From the IMG/VR virus record IMGVR_UViG_3300005534_000001, positions 28,528 to 92,527 of that record: 64,000 nt of DNA; one strand, written 5' to 3'. Each line of letters begins with the position of its first letter. The first letter of the stretch is position 1. Both the position numbers and the translations under genes were made by a program. Shown here piece after piece: positions 37,866-46,914 of this stretch. Origin of the DNA: a virus. The notes under the pieces were generated by a model. The model saw only the letters and a program-made list of their open reading frames with translations. It was not told where the DNA came from and made no database searches.

Positions 37866-39395
37866 TTGGCCCGCTTCGGATTCTGTGGACAATCTTACGC
37901 TTCGCAGTCACTGGATGCTAATGCCCAGCTGACGATGAACCTCTACCTTGAGGCAGACGAGAGCCAGCAGGGGAAAAGCTCTTTCATCCTGCTACCGACT
38001 CCAGGAACTCAAGCCTTTGCCACTCTGTCCGATGCGCCGCTTCGCAGTTGGGGGTTGCACACCATCAATGGGAGATTGTTCGCCGTTGCTGGCCGAACAT
38101 TCTTTGAAGTGTTCGCGAATGGAACCAGTGTTGCTCGCGGAAATAATCTGGCTAACGATGGTAATCCTGTTTCGATAGCGTCCAGCGCGAAACAGATTAT
38201 GATTGCCAGCAGTGGAGCAACATACGCCTTCAACCTCACAACAAATGTTTTCGCTCCTATTGATCCTGCAAACTTCATCGGACTTGTCTCAATGGTCGGC
38301 TATGCCGATGGTTTCTTTGTCGCTCTAATCAAGAATTCTCAGAGTTATCAAGTCTCAAAATTACTTGATTGCACAGTGTGGGATTTACTGAGTCAGACAA
38401 CTGTATCGGTATTTCCTGACAATATAATTGCGATGTTGATTGACCATCGGGAAATTTGGCTATTCGGCAACACGAAAACAATTCCTTACTACGATTCGGG
38501 AAATTCTGACTTTCCATTCGATGTGACTCCAGGCGGTTTCATTGAGCAGGGGATTGCGGCCCAGTTCAGCCCTGTGCGTTTGGACAATAGCATCTATTGG
38601 ATCGGTGGAGATGACAGAGGAGCAAGAATCGCATGGAAGGCAGACGGTTATCATCCTACGAGAGTGAGCAATTATGCCATTGAGACCGCATGGCAGAGTT
38701 ATTCAACCGTGGCCGATGCTGTCGGTTATGCCTATCAAGATCAAGGGCATTCGTTTTGGGTACTCAGGTTTCCGACCGCAAATAAGACATGGGTTTACGA
38801 TGTTTCGAACGGAACCTGGCATGAGCGCGGTAATTGGAATGGATCAACCTTCGATGCCCATCATAGCAATTCTCATGTCTATGCCTTCGACAAGCATCTA
38901 GTTGGAGATCCAACAAGCGGAGTAATTTACCAGATGGCCATCCCGGTATCGAATGGCCTTGGTGGCTGGAAATTCGCCACCGATTCAGCAGACAACAGCG
39001 GAAACAATGGCACGGCGATCCGCAGAGTACGCCGTTCTCCTTATGTTGGTACTGCTGGAAAATGGATGTTTTTTCAGTGCATAGAGTTTGAAATTGAAAT
39101 GGGTTTAGCCCTCGAATCCGGCCAAGGTTCAGACCCTCAAATCATGCTCAGATGGTCAAACGATGGTGCGAAAACGTGGAGTAACGAGAATTGGCTGAGT
39201 ATCGGGAAGATTGGTGATTATCTCCACAGGGCAAGAAAGTTTGGGAGACTGGGACGATGCTGGGGAACTCGCGGGAGAGTTTGGGAATTGACATTCACTG
39301 AGACCATTCCGCTTCGCATCATTGATGCCGACTTGACTGCTACCGATTTCCAGCCGCAAGAAAGACTCCAAAAGCAGATTGGCAAGGGTGCATAG
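37866..39395 (+). CDS. P22 gp10-like DNA stabilization protein
   Basis: 509 residues from TTG. P22 gp10 is about 470 residues. The beginning (FGFCGQSYASQSLDANAQLTMNLY) and the repeated blade-like pattern with GRLFAVAGRTFFEVF, HREIWLFGNTK and IYWIGGDDRG fit the beta-propeller tail hub protein. It plugs the tail machine between gp4 and the tail needle. Confidence 0.8.
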   Translation: MARFGFCGQSYASQSLDANAQLTMNLYLEADESQQGKSSFILLPTPGTQAFATLSDAPLRSWGLHTINGRLFAVAGRTFFEVFANGTSVARGNNLANDGNPVSIASSAKQIMIASSGATYAFNLTTNVFAPIDPANFIGLVSMVGYADGFFVALIKNSQSYQVSKLLDCTVWDLLSQTTVSVFPDNIIAMLIDHREIWLFGNTKTIPYYDSGNSDFPFDVTPGGFIEQGIAAQFSPVRLDNSIYWIGGDDRGARIAWKADGYHPTRVSNYAIETAWQSYSTVADAVGYAYQDQGHSFWVLRFPTANKTWVYDVSNGTWHERGNWNGSTFDAHHSNSHVYAFDKHLVGDPTSGVIYQMAIPVSNGLGGWKFATDSADNSGNNGTAIRRVRRSPYVGTAGKWMFFQCIEFEIEMGLALESGQGSDPQIMLRWSNDGAKTWSNENWLSIGKIGDYLHRARKFGRLGRCWGTRGRVWELTFTETIPLRIIDADLTATDFQPQERLQKQIGKGA

Positions 39396-39728
39396 ATGGC
39401 AAAGTTGCCAGTCCCATATCGCAGCCCCATGATAGATTCGAACGGTCTCCCTACTCGTGAATGGCTTCAGTTCTGGGCTGGAATTGGAGGGGGAACAACG
39501 AGTTTTTCTTTCCGTGATCCTGAGACCCCTACCGGAAATATTGACGGAGTAAACAATGTCTTCACTCTCGCGCAAAACCCGAATCCAGTCTCAAGCCTTT
39601 GGTGGATTTGGAACGGATTGAAGATCAAGATCGGAGTCGGCATTACGGTTAGCGGGAATAAGGTAACGTGCCTTGCAGGCTATATACCTCAAATTGGCGA
39701 TACCGTTGAGGTTTATTACAGATTCTAA
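39396..39728 (+). CDS. Small tail-associated protein
   Basis: 110 residues starting at the base after the gp10-like stop. N-terminal LPVPYRSPMIDSNGLPTREWLQFW is a motif seen at the beginning of small tail proteins in many phages; the rest is beta-rich. It may be a tail needle or fibre connector, not certain. Overlaps the next gene by TAATG. Confidence 0.6.
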   Translation: MAKLPVPYRSPMIDSNGLPTREWLQFWAGIGGGTTSFSFRDPETPTGNIDGVNNVFTLAQNPNPVSSLWWIWNGLKIKIGVGITVSGNKVTCLAGYIPQIGDTVEVYYRF

Positions 39729-42148
39729 TGAGAACTCTCTTTCTGGCTTTGATGTTGAGCATCTGCGCCAATTGCCAACAGGTCGATTGGCTGACAAATA
39801 TCAAAAACCGTCCTCCATCTCTCGTGAACCAGAAATTCGACTGGGTAACCAACCTGATCAATAAGCCAGTCAGGGATATCAGGAATTACGGAAACACGCT
39901 CACAGGAACCGGCAAACAGGCTTACTCTGGCCACATGACAAGCGGCTCAACTACTTTCACGTTGAGCGATTCAAATTTTGATACTTTCACGGCGTCCGAT
40001 GTGGGAAGAAACATTCTGATTTCAGGTTCATGCTCCGATGTTTGCCAGTTGTGGTCAAGTATTGTATCTGTGATCAGCCCTACTCAGGTCATCTTGAATG
40101 ATCCAGCACCGGGAACCTCGACGAATATTTCAGAGGTGTACTGGTGGAATCCGGCGCAAGATGACACGCTGTTCATTCAGAATGCCATCAACGACAGTAC
40201 TAATATTTCTCCAATCGTCTACCTGCCGCACGGCGTTTATGTGGTGAACAATGTCAACACTCCACTTACTTATCAGCCGGCCATGAGGGCAATGATCGGA
40301 GACGGGCGACAGAGCACCGTAATCATTCCGAACAATAGCTCTTACTCTTCCCGGACGCTGCGGTTTTTGGATGTGAATCACTTTCTTTTGAAAGGCATGA
40401 CGTTTCGTGGCCCAGGAATTAACGGGATATTTGGAGGCGGCCTGTCGTTCGACCTCAACAACATGTCGAATATTGAGAATCTTCGTCTTGAAGATATTGA
40501 GGTTCGCAACGTAGCTTCTGGTGGAATATTCATGAACACGCCGATTCTTTCCAGTCTGCATAACGTCAAAGTGGTTCTCGCCGCTGGTATTGGCTTCAAC
40601 TTCTTTGATCCTGTCTCAGTAACCTGTGAGCAATGCTATTCGATTACGAATGTCGGCGAAGGCTTCCTAGTAAACACTGGGGCCGATTGGAACTGTGACG
40701 GATGCGCGGCTGAATCGGACGGCATTGGTTATCACATCATGGGAGCCACAAACGTAAGCATCAAGGCTTCAGATGCGGAAGCGATGCTTCACAGAGCGCC
40801 ATCCGCTCCAGCCAGTTTCCCAGCGGCTGCGGTTGTGGCTGGCGGGGGTATCCCGGCAGGCAATTATCTTCTCAAGTACACATGGGTTCGGCAGTTCAAT
40901 GCGTCCGCGATAAATCTCGAATCAACCGCGAGCCCTGAATCTCTGGTACAAACAACGGCAGGCGGAAACTTGACCATACAATTTACCCTTCCGATTGCTC
41001 CGACAGACGCACCCTTGGTTACGAGTGCCAACATTTACATTACGCCGACAAACGGGGCCAGTGGAACAGAGGGATTCGAAAAGAATGTTGCGGTATCCAG
41101 CAGCGGGACAACACTGGTAAGCCTCACTTCATTTTCCGCTCCAGGTTCGGCACCCCCAACGGTGTCGCTGATCGGCCATGCTTACGTAGTAGACAACAGC
41201 ACCCACGTCCACATTGATACCGACAATTCGCGCAAAGTTCCAACCCTGGACGCTTTTCACCTCTGGGTAACGAATGCTTCCGATGATGTGCAGATAGATG
41301 CTTTTCGCGCACTGGAAGGGCCAAGTGTACCAACCACTGACATTCAGTTTGATGCAGGCGTGACCAATGTAAGATTTGCAGGAAATCTCAGCGGACTGAC
41401 ATTTTTAAACTCAGGAATCAATACGATTGTGACCGACAGAGGGACAATCAAGGCGAACATCTTTGATGCCGGAACAGGTTTGCGGATCAACTCTCTTGCG
41501 CCTTCGCGGCATGTTCCTTGCGGCAATGGGACGAATTATATTGACTGCACCCTAGCATTCACGGATCTATCTGGAGCAGCGACTCTGGCGCAAGAAGTAG
41601 CAGCCGGAGCAGTGGGCCAAGTTCAATTCAACGGTGGTACGACATTCAACGCAAGTACTCGCCTGTTCTGGGATGACACCAACAAGTTTCTGGGCGTAAC
41701 AAATACGGCTCCGATTGTTGATTTGACGGTCGGCGGAGCAGAGCCAGGTACAGCACTCGCCATGCAGCATTGCTTGGTTAACAACGCGGCTGGCGGTGGA
41801 ACATGGTGTCTCGGAAGCAGCGACAACGGAAACGCTTCAGGTGGCGGAAGATTCCTGATCAACAATGCAAATTCAACCGGTAGCCCGGCGTTAACGATTG
41901 ATTCATCCAAGAGAGTCGGCATTCTCCAGAAAACTCCTGCTTTTGCCTTGGATGTAACCGGGCAAGTGAACGCGACAACGGGGCATTGCATGAGCGCAAA
42001 TGTTTGCTGGACTTCAGGAGCCGGAGTACCAGCGGCAGGAACATGCGTTGTGGCGAAGGGCGGAAGCCTCTACAGTCGCACCGATGGAACCACTACGACA
42101 AGCCTGTATGTCTGTGACAATGCGACTGGAGTTTGGACGGCTAAGTAA
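39728..42148 (+). CDS. Exported tailspike with beta-helix
   Basis: 806 residues. An N-terminal signal-like segment (about 1-16, ending ANC before Gln). Residues about 120-360 follow a pectate-lyase-like right-handed beta-helix (YLPHGVYVVNNVN, LRFLDVNHFLLKGMTF, LEDIEVRNVASGGIF, LHNVKVVLAAGIGF). The remaining part is beta-rich with Cys near the C-terminus. Such spikes bind and often cut surface polysaccharide. No separate head-binding domain is obvious. Confidence 0.7.
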   Translation: MRTLFLALMLSICANCQQVDWLTNIKNRPPSLVNQKFDWVTNLINKPVRDIRNYGNTLTGTGKQAYSGHMTSGSTTFTLSDSNFDTFTASDVGRNILISGSCSDVCQLWSSIVSVISPTQVILNDPAPGTSTNISEVYWWNPAQDDTLFIQNAINDSTNISPIVYLPHGVYVVNNVNTPLTYQPAMRAMIGDGRQSTVIIPNNSSYSSRTLRFLDVNHFLLKGMTFRGPGINGIFGGGLSFDLNNMSNIENLRLEDIEVRNVASGGIFMNTPILSSLHNVKVVLAAGIGFNFFDPVSVTCEQCYSITNVGEGFLVNTGADWNCDGCAAESDGIGYHIMGATNVSIKASDAEAMLHRAPSAPASFPAAAVVAGGGIPAGNYLLKYTWVRQFNASAINLESTASPESLVQTTAGGNLTIQFTLPIAPTDAPLVTSANIYITPTNGASGTEGFEKNVAVSSSGTTLVSLTSFSAPGSAPPTVSLIGHAYVVDNSTHVHIDTDNSRKVPTLDAFHLWVTNASDDVQIDAFRALEGPSVPTTDIQFDAGVTNVRFAGNLSGLTFLNSGINTIVTDRGTIKANIFDAGTGLRINSLAPSRHVPCGNGTNYIDCTLAFTDLSGAATLAQEVAAGAVGQVQFNGGTTFNASTRLFWDDTNKFLGVTNTAPIVDLTVGGAEPGTALAMQHCLVNNAAGGGTWCLGSSDNGNASGGGRFLINNANSTGSPALTIDSSKRVGILQKTPAFALDVTGQVNATTGHCMSANVCWTSGAGVPAAGTCVVAKGGSLYSRTDGTTTTSLYVCDNATGVWTAK

Positions 42149-42223
42149 GGCAGAACCGAGAACCGATCCTGCTCTCGATGTAGGCCCGGAGGCGTCAGCC
42201 TATTCTGCACCTGAAATCTTACC

Positions 42224-42682
42224 ATGCCACTAAGCTTCGAAAGAACCAAAAATTATAACCTCATCCGCTCAATTGTGTCTCATCCCGAAGTCTACAAACA
42301 TGTGGCCGATGACTTCAGCCCGAAACGGGAAGACTGGGTACCGATTGAAAATGATGCAGTTTTTTATCTTCTGGTCAAAGATGGCGAAGAAGTCTTAGGA
42401 GTCTTCACGCTGGTTCCCCACAATGCCATCTGCTGGGAAGTTCACACGTGCTTTTTACCGAGTGCATGGGGGCCAAGAATCAAGGATGCAGGGCGAGGCG
42501 GCCATGAATGGATTTTCGCCAATACAGAGTGCAGGAGGATCACAACCGAGGTACCAGAGTACAACCGGATTGCGCTGAGATATGCAAAGCAGAACGGGAT
42601 GGAGCAGTACGGAGTTAACCCGAAGTCATTTATGAAAACTGGAACGCTTCACGATGTGATTTTACTTGGCGTGTCGAAATGA
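42224..42682 (+). CDS. GNAT-like acetyltransferase
   Basis: 152 residues. The order of helices, VFYLLVKDGEEVLGVFTLVP strand pair, AWGPRIKDAGRGGHEWIFAN (acetyl-CoA loop with R/G-rich turn), TTEVPEYNRIALRYAKQNG matches the GNAT fold, as for phage tailspike-adjacent GNAT proteins. Substrate unknown. A 75-base gap before it contains a TAGGC/GCCTA stem-loop (42181-42202). Its last 33 bases overlap a minus-strand gene. Confidence 0.7.
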   Translation: MPLSFERTKNYNLIRSIVSHPEVYKHVADDFSPKREDWVPIENDAVFYLLVKDGEEVLGVFTLVPHNAICWEVHTCFLPSAWGPRIKDAGRGGHEWIFANTECRRITTEVPEYNRIALRYAKQNGMEQYGVNPKSFMKTGTLHDVILLGVSK

Positions 42683-42942
42683 CGGCTCCCGCGAATGAAT
42701 CCTTCAAGCCGTGCAACCGCTGGGATGGGGCGGCGACCGGGCCAGCGTAAGTGTTCATCGGGAATGCATACCTGTTCGGCGCAATCGGAATGAAACAGGT
42801 CTCCAGTGCTGATGCCGGGTAATTCTCGTGTAGCCATGCAGTCAACACCGGGCAACTCGCACAACTTACAGATGAATTGGAATGTTCGTGCGCGTTCTCG
42901 TAAATCACCAATGGCGCTTTCTTCCATGTCCACGGCTACCAT
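42649..42942 (-). CDS. Antisense small zinc-type protein
   Basis: 97 residues, overlapping the GNAT gene end-to-end by 33 bases. CKLCELPGVDC followed by a distal Cys (DCAEQVC) suggests a zinc site. Last gene of a four-gene leftward cassette in the virion module. An overlapping second frame (42630-42911) is also open; the ATG overlap with the upstream stop favours this one. Confidence 0.5.
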   Translation of the reverse strand: MVAVDMEESAIGDLRERARTFQFICKLCELPGVDCMATRELPGISTGDLFHSDCAEQVCIPDEHLRWPGRRPIPAVARLEGFIRGSRHFDTPSKITS

Positions 42943-43148
42943 CCACGCACTTTATTGCGAATAGATTTGGATCTTTCGACAATGCGCAAATCGAAGCACT
43001 GGACGCTATGTGGATCTGATTCGAACTCGACAACGATCAAATCAAGAACATCATAAAGTTCTGCTGCGTCATTTCTAGAAATCCGGCGCATCACCAGTTG
43101 ATAAGGTTCTTGCAATACGTCGTCTTCCTCAAAGTCAAATATGCTCAT
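42936..43148 (-). CDS. Antisense cassette small protein
   Basis: 70 residues after a GGAG site. Acidic N-terminus, then ISRNDAAELYDVLDLIVVEFE, an alpha/beta pattern with no known motif. Coupled to both neighbours. Confidence 0.55.
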   Translation of the reverse strand: MSIFDFEEDDVLQEPYQLVMRRISRNDAAELYDVLDLIVVEFESDPHSVQCFDLRIVERSKSIRNKVRGW

Positions 43149-43345
43149 CGCGCGCTCCAGTGGTATTCGTAGGGGATCACAGACTGGCCAGAATCGAGAT
43201 AGACGCATGTTTCACGCTGTTCTCCGCAACTGCAAATCTGAGTGAGCACATGAGTGTGACACGTAAACGGAGATTGCTCGATGACAGCAGCCCCATAGTG
43301 GAAACCCAGAATTCGATGAAGCCATCGCAGGATTATTTTTGGCAT
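43145..43345 (-). CDS. Antisense cassette Cys/His protein
   Basis: 66 residues. TCHTHVL, ICSCGEQRETC gives several potential zinc ligands. A GAGGA site lies ten bases before the ATG; ends by ATGA overlap. Confidence 0.55.
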   Translation of the reverse strand: MPKIILRWLHRILGFHYGAAVIEQSPFTCHTHVLTQICSCGEQRETCVYLDSGQSVIPYEYHWSAR

Positions 43346-43351
43346 CGGTAT

Positions 43352-43537
43352 TCAATCCTCATATCGCGGCAGACTGCATGGTAAAGGCAGCAAGCAAGTG
43401 TGCGCATAACATTTATCCGAGTTAAGACGTAAGCATGATTTGAATTCACAATCTGGCACGGAGCAATTAGGCCAATCCAGAAGATCATCATCTAATTCAA
43501 TGAACTTGATGGCCAACGGCAATATTCCATACGCCAT
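43352..43537 (-). CDS. Antisense cassette Cys-rich protein
   Basis: 61 residues. C-x4-C-x4-C-x7-C-x4-C spacing (CSVPDCEFKSC then CYAHTC) suggests a zinc-binding unit. First gene of the leftward cassette; its leader overlaps the ribosome site of the divergent ejection-protein gene. No clear promoter found. Confidence 0.5.
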   Translation of the reverse strand: MAYGILPLAIKFIELDDDLLDWPNCSVPDCEFKSCLRLNSDKCYAHTCLLPLPCSLPRYED

Positions 43538-43572
43538 GCCCCAAATCGTACCACAGTCAGGAGTAAATTAAA

Positions 43573-45012
43573 ATGCCCGTAGCGGCTCTCGCACTAGGCG
43601 GTGTCGGCTCCATTGTCGGTGGCATCTTTGGCGCAAATTCTGCCAATAAAGCGGCCAATGCCCAAGTACAGGCCGCAAATCATGCAGCCGATCTTCAGCA
43701 CCAAGATGCGCAAGCCGCTCTTGATTTTCAGCGGCAGATATTCGGTACGCAGCAACAGAATATTGCTCCGTGGCTTCAGGCTGGCAGAGGTGCGCTGGGC
43801 AATCTGTCTTATCTTTTGGGCATCGGCGACAGAAGCCAATCGCCATTCGGTAGAGACTGGAATTTCCCTTCAGCCAATAACGTAAACTTTCCGAATGCGG
43901 CCAATCCTAACGTTCCCACTGGGCAATCTTCAATAAGCGCACTATCGCCAAATGGTGTGCCTTCCGGCGTCATGCCGACAGTCTCAAACATGCAACCGAC
44001 AGCAGCGGGCGGTGACATTCCCAATCCTGCCAGCATGTCGGCAATCCCTAATCCTGCGTCCATTCAAAATCCCGCAAGTACGAACGCTGCAGCACCAGGA
44101 CAGATGCCGCCGAATGCTGCTGAGCCTATTCCTGCCGGCGCTGTGCCAACGGGTGCTCCTATATCAAACATGAGTGCTCTTTCTGGACAGACCGGGAATG
44201 CACCAGCCTTTGGTGGTGGCCCTACTACTCAGGGAGCTTCAGGCGTAGCAACCGGAGATCAGAAAGGGCCGCCCACTGGTGGAGGTCTGATTGGAGGTGG
44301 ACCGGGACTGACTGGCGATCCGACATTTACAGGTGGCGGCCAAAATAAAGATGGTGGCCCAACTGTTGATCCGGGTACAGGAGCAACGGCAACGGGTACT
44401 CCGGGAACACCTCAGCCAGATTCCGGCAATCCTAATGATCCATTCAGCGGCCTGAATTTCGGCTCTCTGCTCGCTGGTTACGGAAAGCAATTCGTTGCTC
44501 CAACAAACGTCACAGAGCAAAATGATCCAGGCTTTCAATTCAGACTGCAAGAAGGGCAGAAAGCGCTTGAGAACTCAGCAGCAGCGCGTGGCGGTGTACT
44601 TGGTGGAGGTACCGCTAAAGCACTTCAGAGGTACGGACAGGATTACGGCTCAAACGAGTACGGAAATGTATACAACCGCTCTCTGACCGAATATCAACAA
44701 GGGTACAATCAATTCCAGCAGCAGCAAGCGAACGTATTTAATCGGCTCTCTGCTCTTTCTGGAGGTGGTCAAGTAGCAGCGGGAGAATTGAATTCGGCGG
44801 CGGGAAGTACCGCTAACAATGTGGGCAATATCTTGATGACTTCAGGAAATCAGATCGGGCAAAACTTGAACAATGCAGGAGCCGCGAGAGCGTCAGGATA
44901 TGTTGGTGCTGGGAATGCTTATTCCAATGCCTTCAGCAATCTTGGAGGGTTGGCCAGTATTTACGCTCTAATGAACCAGAATCAATCATCTAGCGGTGGA
45001 GGTAACGTCTAA
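43573..45012 (+). CDS. Ejection-type internal virion protein 1
   Basis: 479 residues after CAGGAG. Starts with a hydrophobic Gly-rich helix (LALGGVGSIVGGIFGANSANKAANAQ), then Pro/Asn/Gly-rich low-complexity (about 100-290), and a Gln-rich helical C-terminal part (FQFRLQEGQKALE; YQQGYNQFQQQQANVF). The pattern fits the P22 gp7-like family of DNA-ejection proteins delivered into the host envelope. Confidence 0.75.
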   Translation: MPVAALALGGVGSIVGGIFGANSANKAANAQVQAANHAADLQHQDAQAALDFQRQIFGTQQQNIAPWLQAGRGALGNLSYLLGIGDRSQSPFGRDWNFPSANNVNFPNAANPNVPTGQSSISALSPNGVPSGVMPTVSNMQPTAAGGDIPNPASMSAIPNPASIQNPASTNAAAPGQMPPNAAEPIPAGAVPTGAPISNMSALSGQTGNAPAFGGGPTTQGASGVATGDQKGPPTGGGLIGGGPGLTGDPTFTGGGQNKDGGPTVDPGTGATATGTPGTPQPDSGNPNDPFSGLNFGSLLAGYGKQFVAPTNVTEQNDPGFQFRLQEGQKALENSAAARGGVLGGGTAKALQRYGQDYGSNEYGNVYNRSLTEYQQGYNQFQQQQANVFNRLSALSGGGQVAAGELNSAAGSTANNVGNILMTSGNQIGQNLNNAGAARASGYVGAGNAYSNAFSNLGGLASIYALMNQNQSSSGGGNV

Positions 45013-46913
45013 TGAGCTCTATTCCCTTGCCTGCTTTGGCCGTAAAGGCTCCTGAAAGCCCACTGAATCAGTACGCCCAAGCCTTGTCCATCAAAAGCCT
45101 AATGGGCAATCAGCAACTTCAGGCTGGCCAGCAGCAATTACAACAACTTCAGATCAAACAGGCGAAGCAACAGCAGCAAGATTCAGATACTTTCCGCAAG
45201 GCTTTTCAGGATAACAACGGAGACTTCGACAAGAGTATTGCAGCAGCCGTCAAGGCTGGCATTTCTCCGCAGATGGTGACTCAACTACAGGCCCATGCGC
45301 TGGACGTTAAGACTAAGACTGCTGCATTGACAACGGACCAATTGAAAAACCAAGCTACCCAGAATGATAATTTGGTCGGACTGATCAAGCCCATAGTGGA
45401 TGCTCCGGCAGAGAAAAAAGCGGCTCTTTACCAGCAAAGCAGGCAGCAACTTTTGCAGAATCCTGCCATGTACGGGATTAACGATCCGAGTCAAATTCCA
45501 CCAGAGCAATATCCCGGAGATGACGCCATGAAGTCTCAAATGGCTCTTCATCAAGGTGGTAAACAGCAAGCAGAACAGGCCATCAAAGAAAGAGAGGTAG
45601 CAGCCGCAGAAACCAGGGCCAAGAATACTGGCGGGGTGGATATGGCTGTTTACAATTCTCTTACCAATCCTCAACCTCCAGCACCCGGAGCAGCAGCATC
45701 CCCAAACCAGGTGCCACAAGTACCGCTATCACCTCAAGCACAACCTCCACAAGTTCAGCCACCAAGCACTCAGGCACCTCAAGTTCAACCTCAGCAGCCT
45801 ATCCCTATCGGCATGGGGGGAATGCCTGCAATAACGCCAGAATCATTGATGGCGAGAAGCGGAATTTCAATTGATCCTCAAAGCGGGAAACTGGTAAGGC
45901 CGAATCCGGGTGCAAATGTTCAGCCGATACCGAACGCAATGCCGGGACAGAATCAGCCGCAACCCATTCCTAATGCTGATCCGAATAATCCGGCACAGAT
46001 GCAGCCAGTGGTTAATAAGCCATTGACTCCAGTTGAGGCTTTGGCGAAGATCAACGAGACCAAGGTGGAAGCAAAATCCCCTCCACTTGGTGCCGATAAA
46101 GTCAAGCAGTTCAACGATGGCCTTACGAGTCGCTGGCATATATTGCATCCAAATCAACCGTTGCCAGATGCTTACACATTGCCAGCGACCGCCACACGCA
46201 AAGATTACGAGGACATCGACAAGTCTCTTGAACAGCACGAGAAAGCGGTGGGAACAAAGGCCCAGCAGGACACTGTCAATGCGATTCGCAGCCAGACGGC
46301 AACTATGGCTCAGCAGGCCGCTGAAGATCGCCATGCAACGCTAGGAATGCAGCCTGTAGTTGGCACCGATGCGGACGGTAATCGAGTACTCGTATCAAAA
46401 TCCGATGCCGATAAAATGGGACTTACCGGACTCAGCAAAGCGGATGCCGATCTGCAAAATAAGTCTGAAGCGGCCCGCCACTGGTTAACTCTAGCCAGCA
46501 AGCAAGGCCAGACGCCTGAGACGATGGGTATTTCACAACTCATAGACAAAATGGACAAAGAAAACAAGCTCGGTGTTGTCACTTCCAGATGGAACGATTT
46601 CATGGCTGGCAAGGTCGGCGCTGGCGATCCTGAGTTTACGGCGCTTCGGGCAAAGATGGGTCTGGCCAATACGAAATTGATGCAGGCCCATGTCGGCAGC
46701 CGAGGCGGTGCGTTCATGCTGGAGCACTTCGAAGACTTGGCCAATGCCGGGAAAATGAATGCCAGCACCTTGAAATCGGCTGTCAATTCCGAAGTGGACT
46801 ACATGCAGGATGTGGCGATGCTTCCAAAGGCCAAGAAAACGACGCAACCCAAACAAACTCAGCCAGCCAACAACAGTGGCTTCGATCCTGCATTCACTCC
46901 CATAAATCAATAG
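45012..46913 (+). CDS. Ejection-type internal virion protein 2
   Basis: 633 residues opened by TAATG. Starts with a Gln-rich helix (QQLQAGQQQLQQLQIKQAKQQ), then a Pro/Gln-rich disordered part (about 220-330), and ends in a mainly helical C-terminal part. It matches the second ejection protein (gp20-like) in order and composition more than in sequence. Confidence 0.7.
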   Translation: MSSIPLPALAVKAPESPLNQYAQALSIKSLMGNQQLQAGQQQLQQLQIKQAKQQQQDSDTFRKAFQDNNGDFDKSIAAAVKAGISPQMVTQLQAHALDVKTKTAALTTDQLKNQATQNDNLVGLIKPIVDAPAEKKAALYQQSRQQLLQNPAMYGINDPSQIPPEQYPGDDAMKSQMALHQGGKQQAEQAIKEREVAAAETRAKNTGGVDMAVYNSLTNPQPPAPGAAASPNQVPQVPLSPQAQPPQVQPPSTQAPQVQPQQPIPIGMGGMPAITPESLMARSGISIDPQSGKLVRPNPGANVQPIPNAMPGQNQPQPIPNADPNNPAQMQPVVNKPLTPVEALAKINETKVEAKSPPLGADKVKQFNDGLTSRWHILHPNQPLPDAYTLPATATRKDYEDIDKSLEQHEKAVGTKAQQDTVNAIRSQTATMAQQAAEDRHATLGMQPVVGTDADGNRVLVSKSDADKMGLTGLSKADADLQNKSEAARHWLTLASKQGQTPETMGISQLIDKMDKENKLGVVTSRWNDFMAGKVGAGDPEFTALRAKMGLANTKLMQAHVGSRGGAFMLEHFEDLANAGKMNASTLKSAVNSEVDYMQDVAMLPKAKKTTQPKQTQPANNSGFDPAFTPINQ

Positions 46914-46914
46914 C

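Noticed and set aside
42181-42202. TAGGC/GCCTA stem as a terminator
   Set aside because: Only five pairs and no T-run follow, so it is noted with the GNAT gene but not listed separately.
42630-42911. Second minus-strand frame over the antisense zinc gene
   Set aside because: It has Cys residues too, but the frame at 42649-42942 has the start overlap with the upstream stop.
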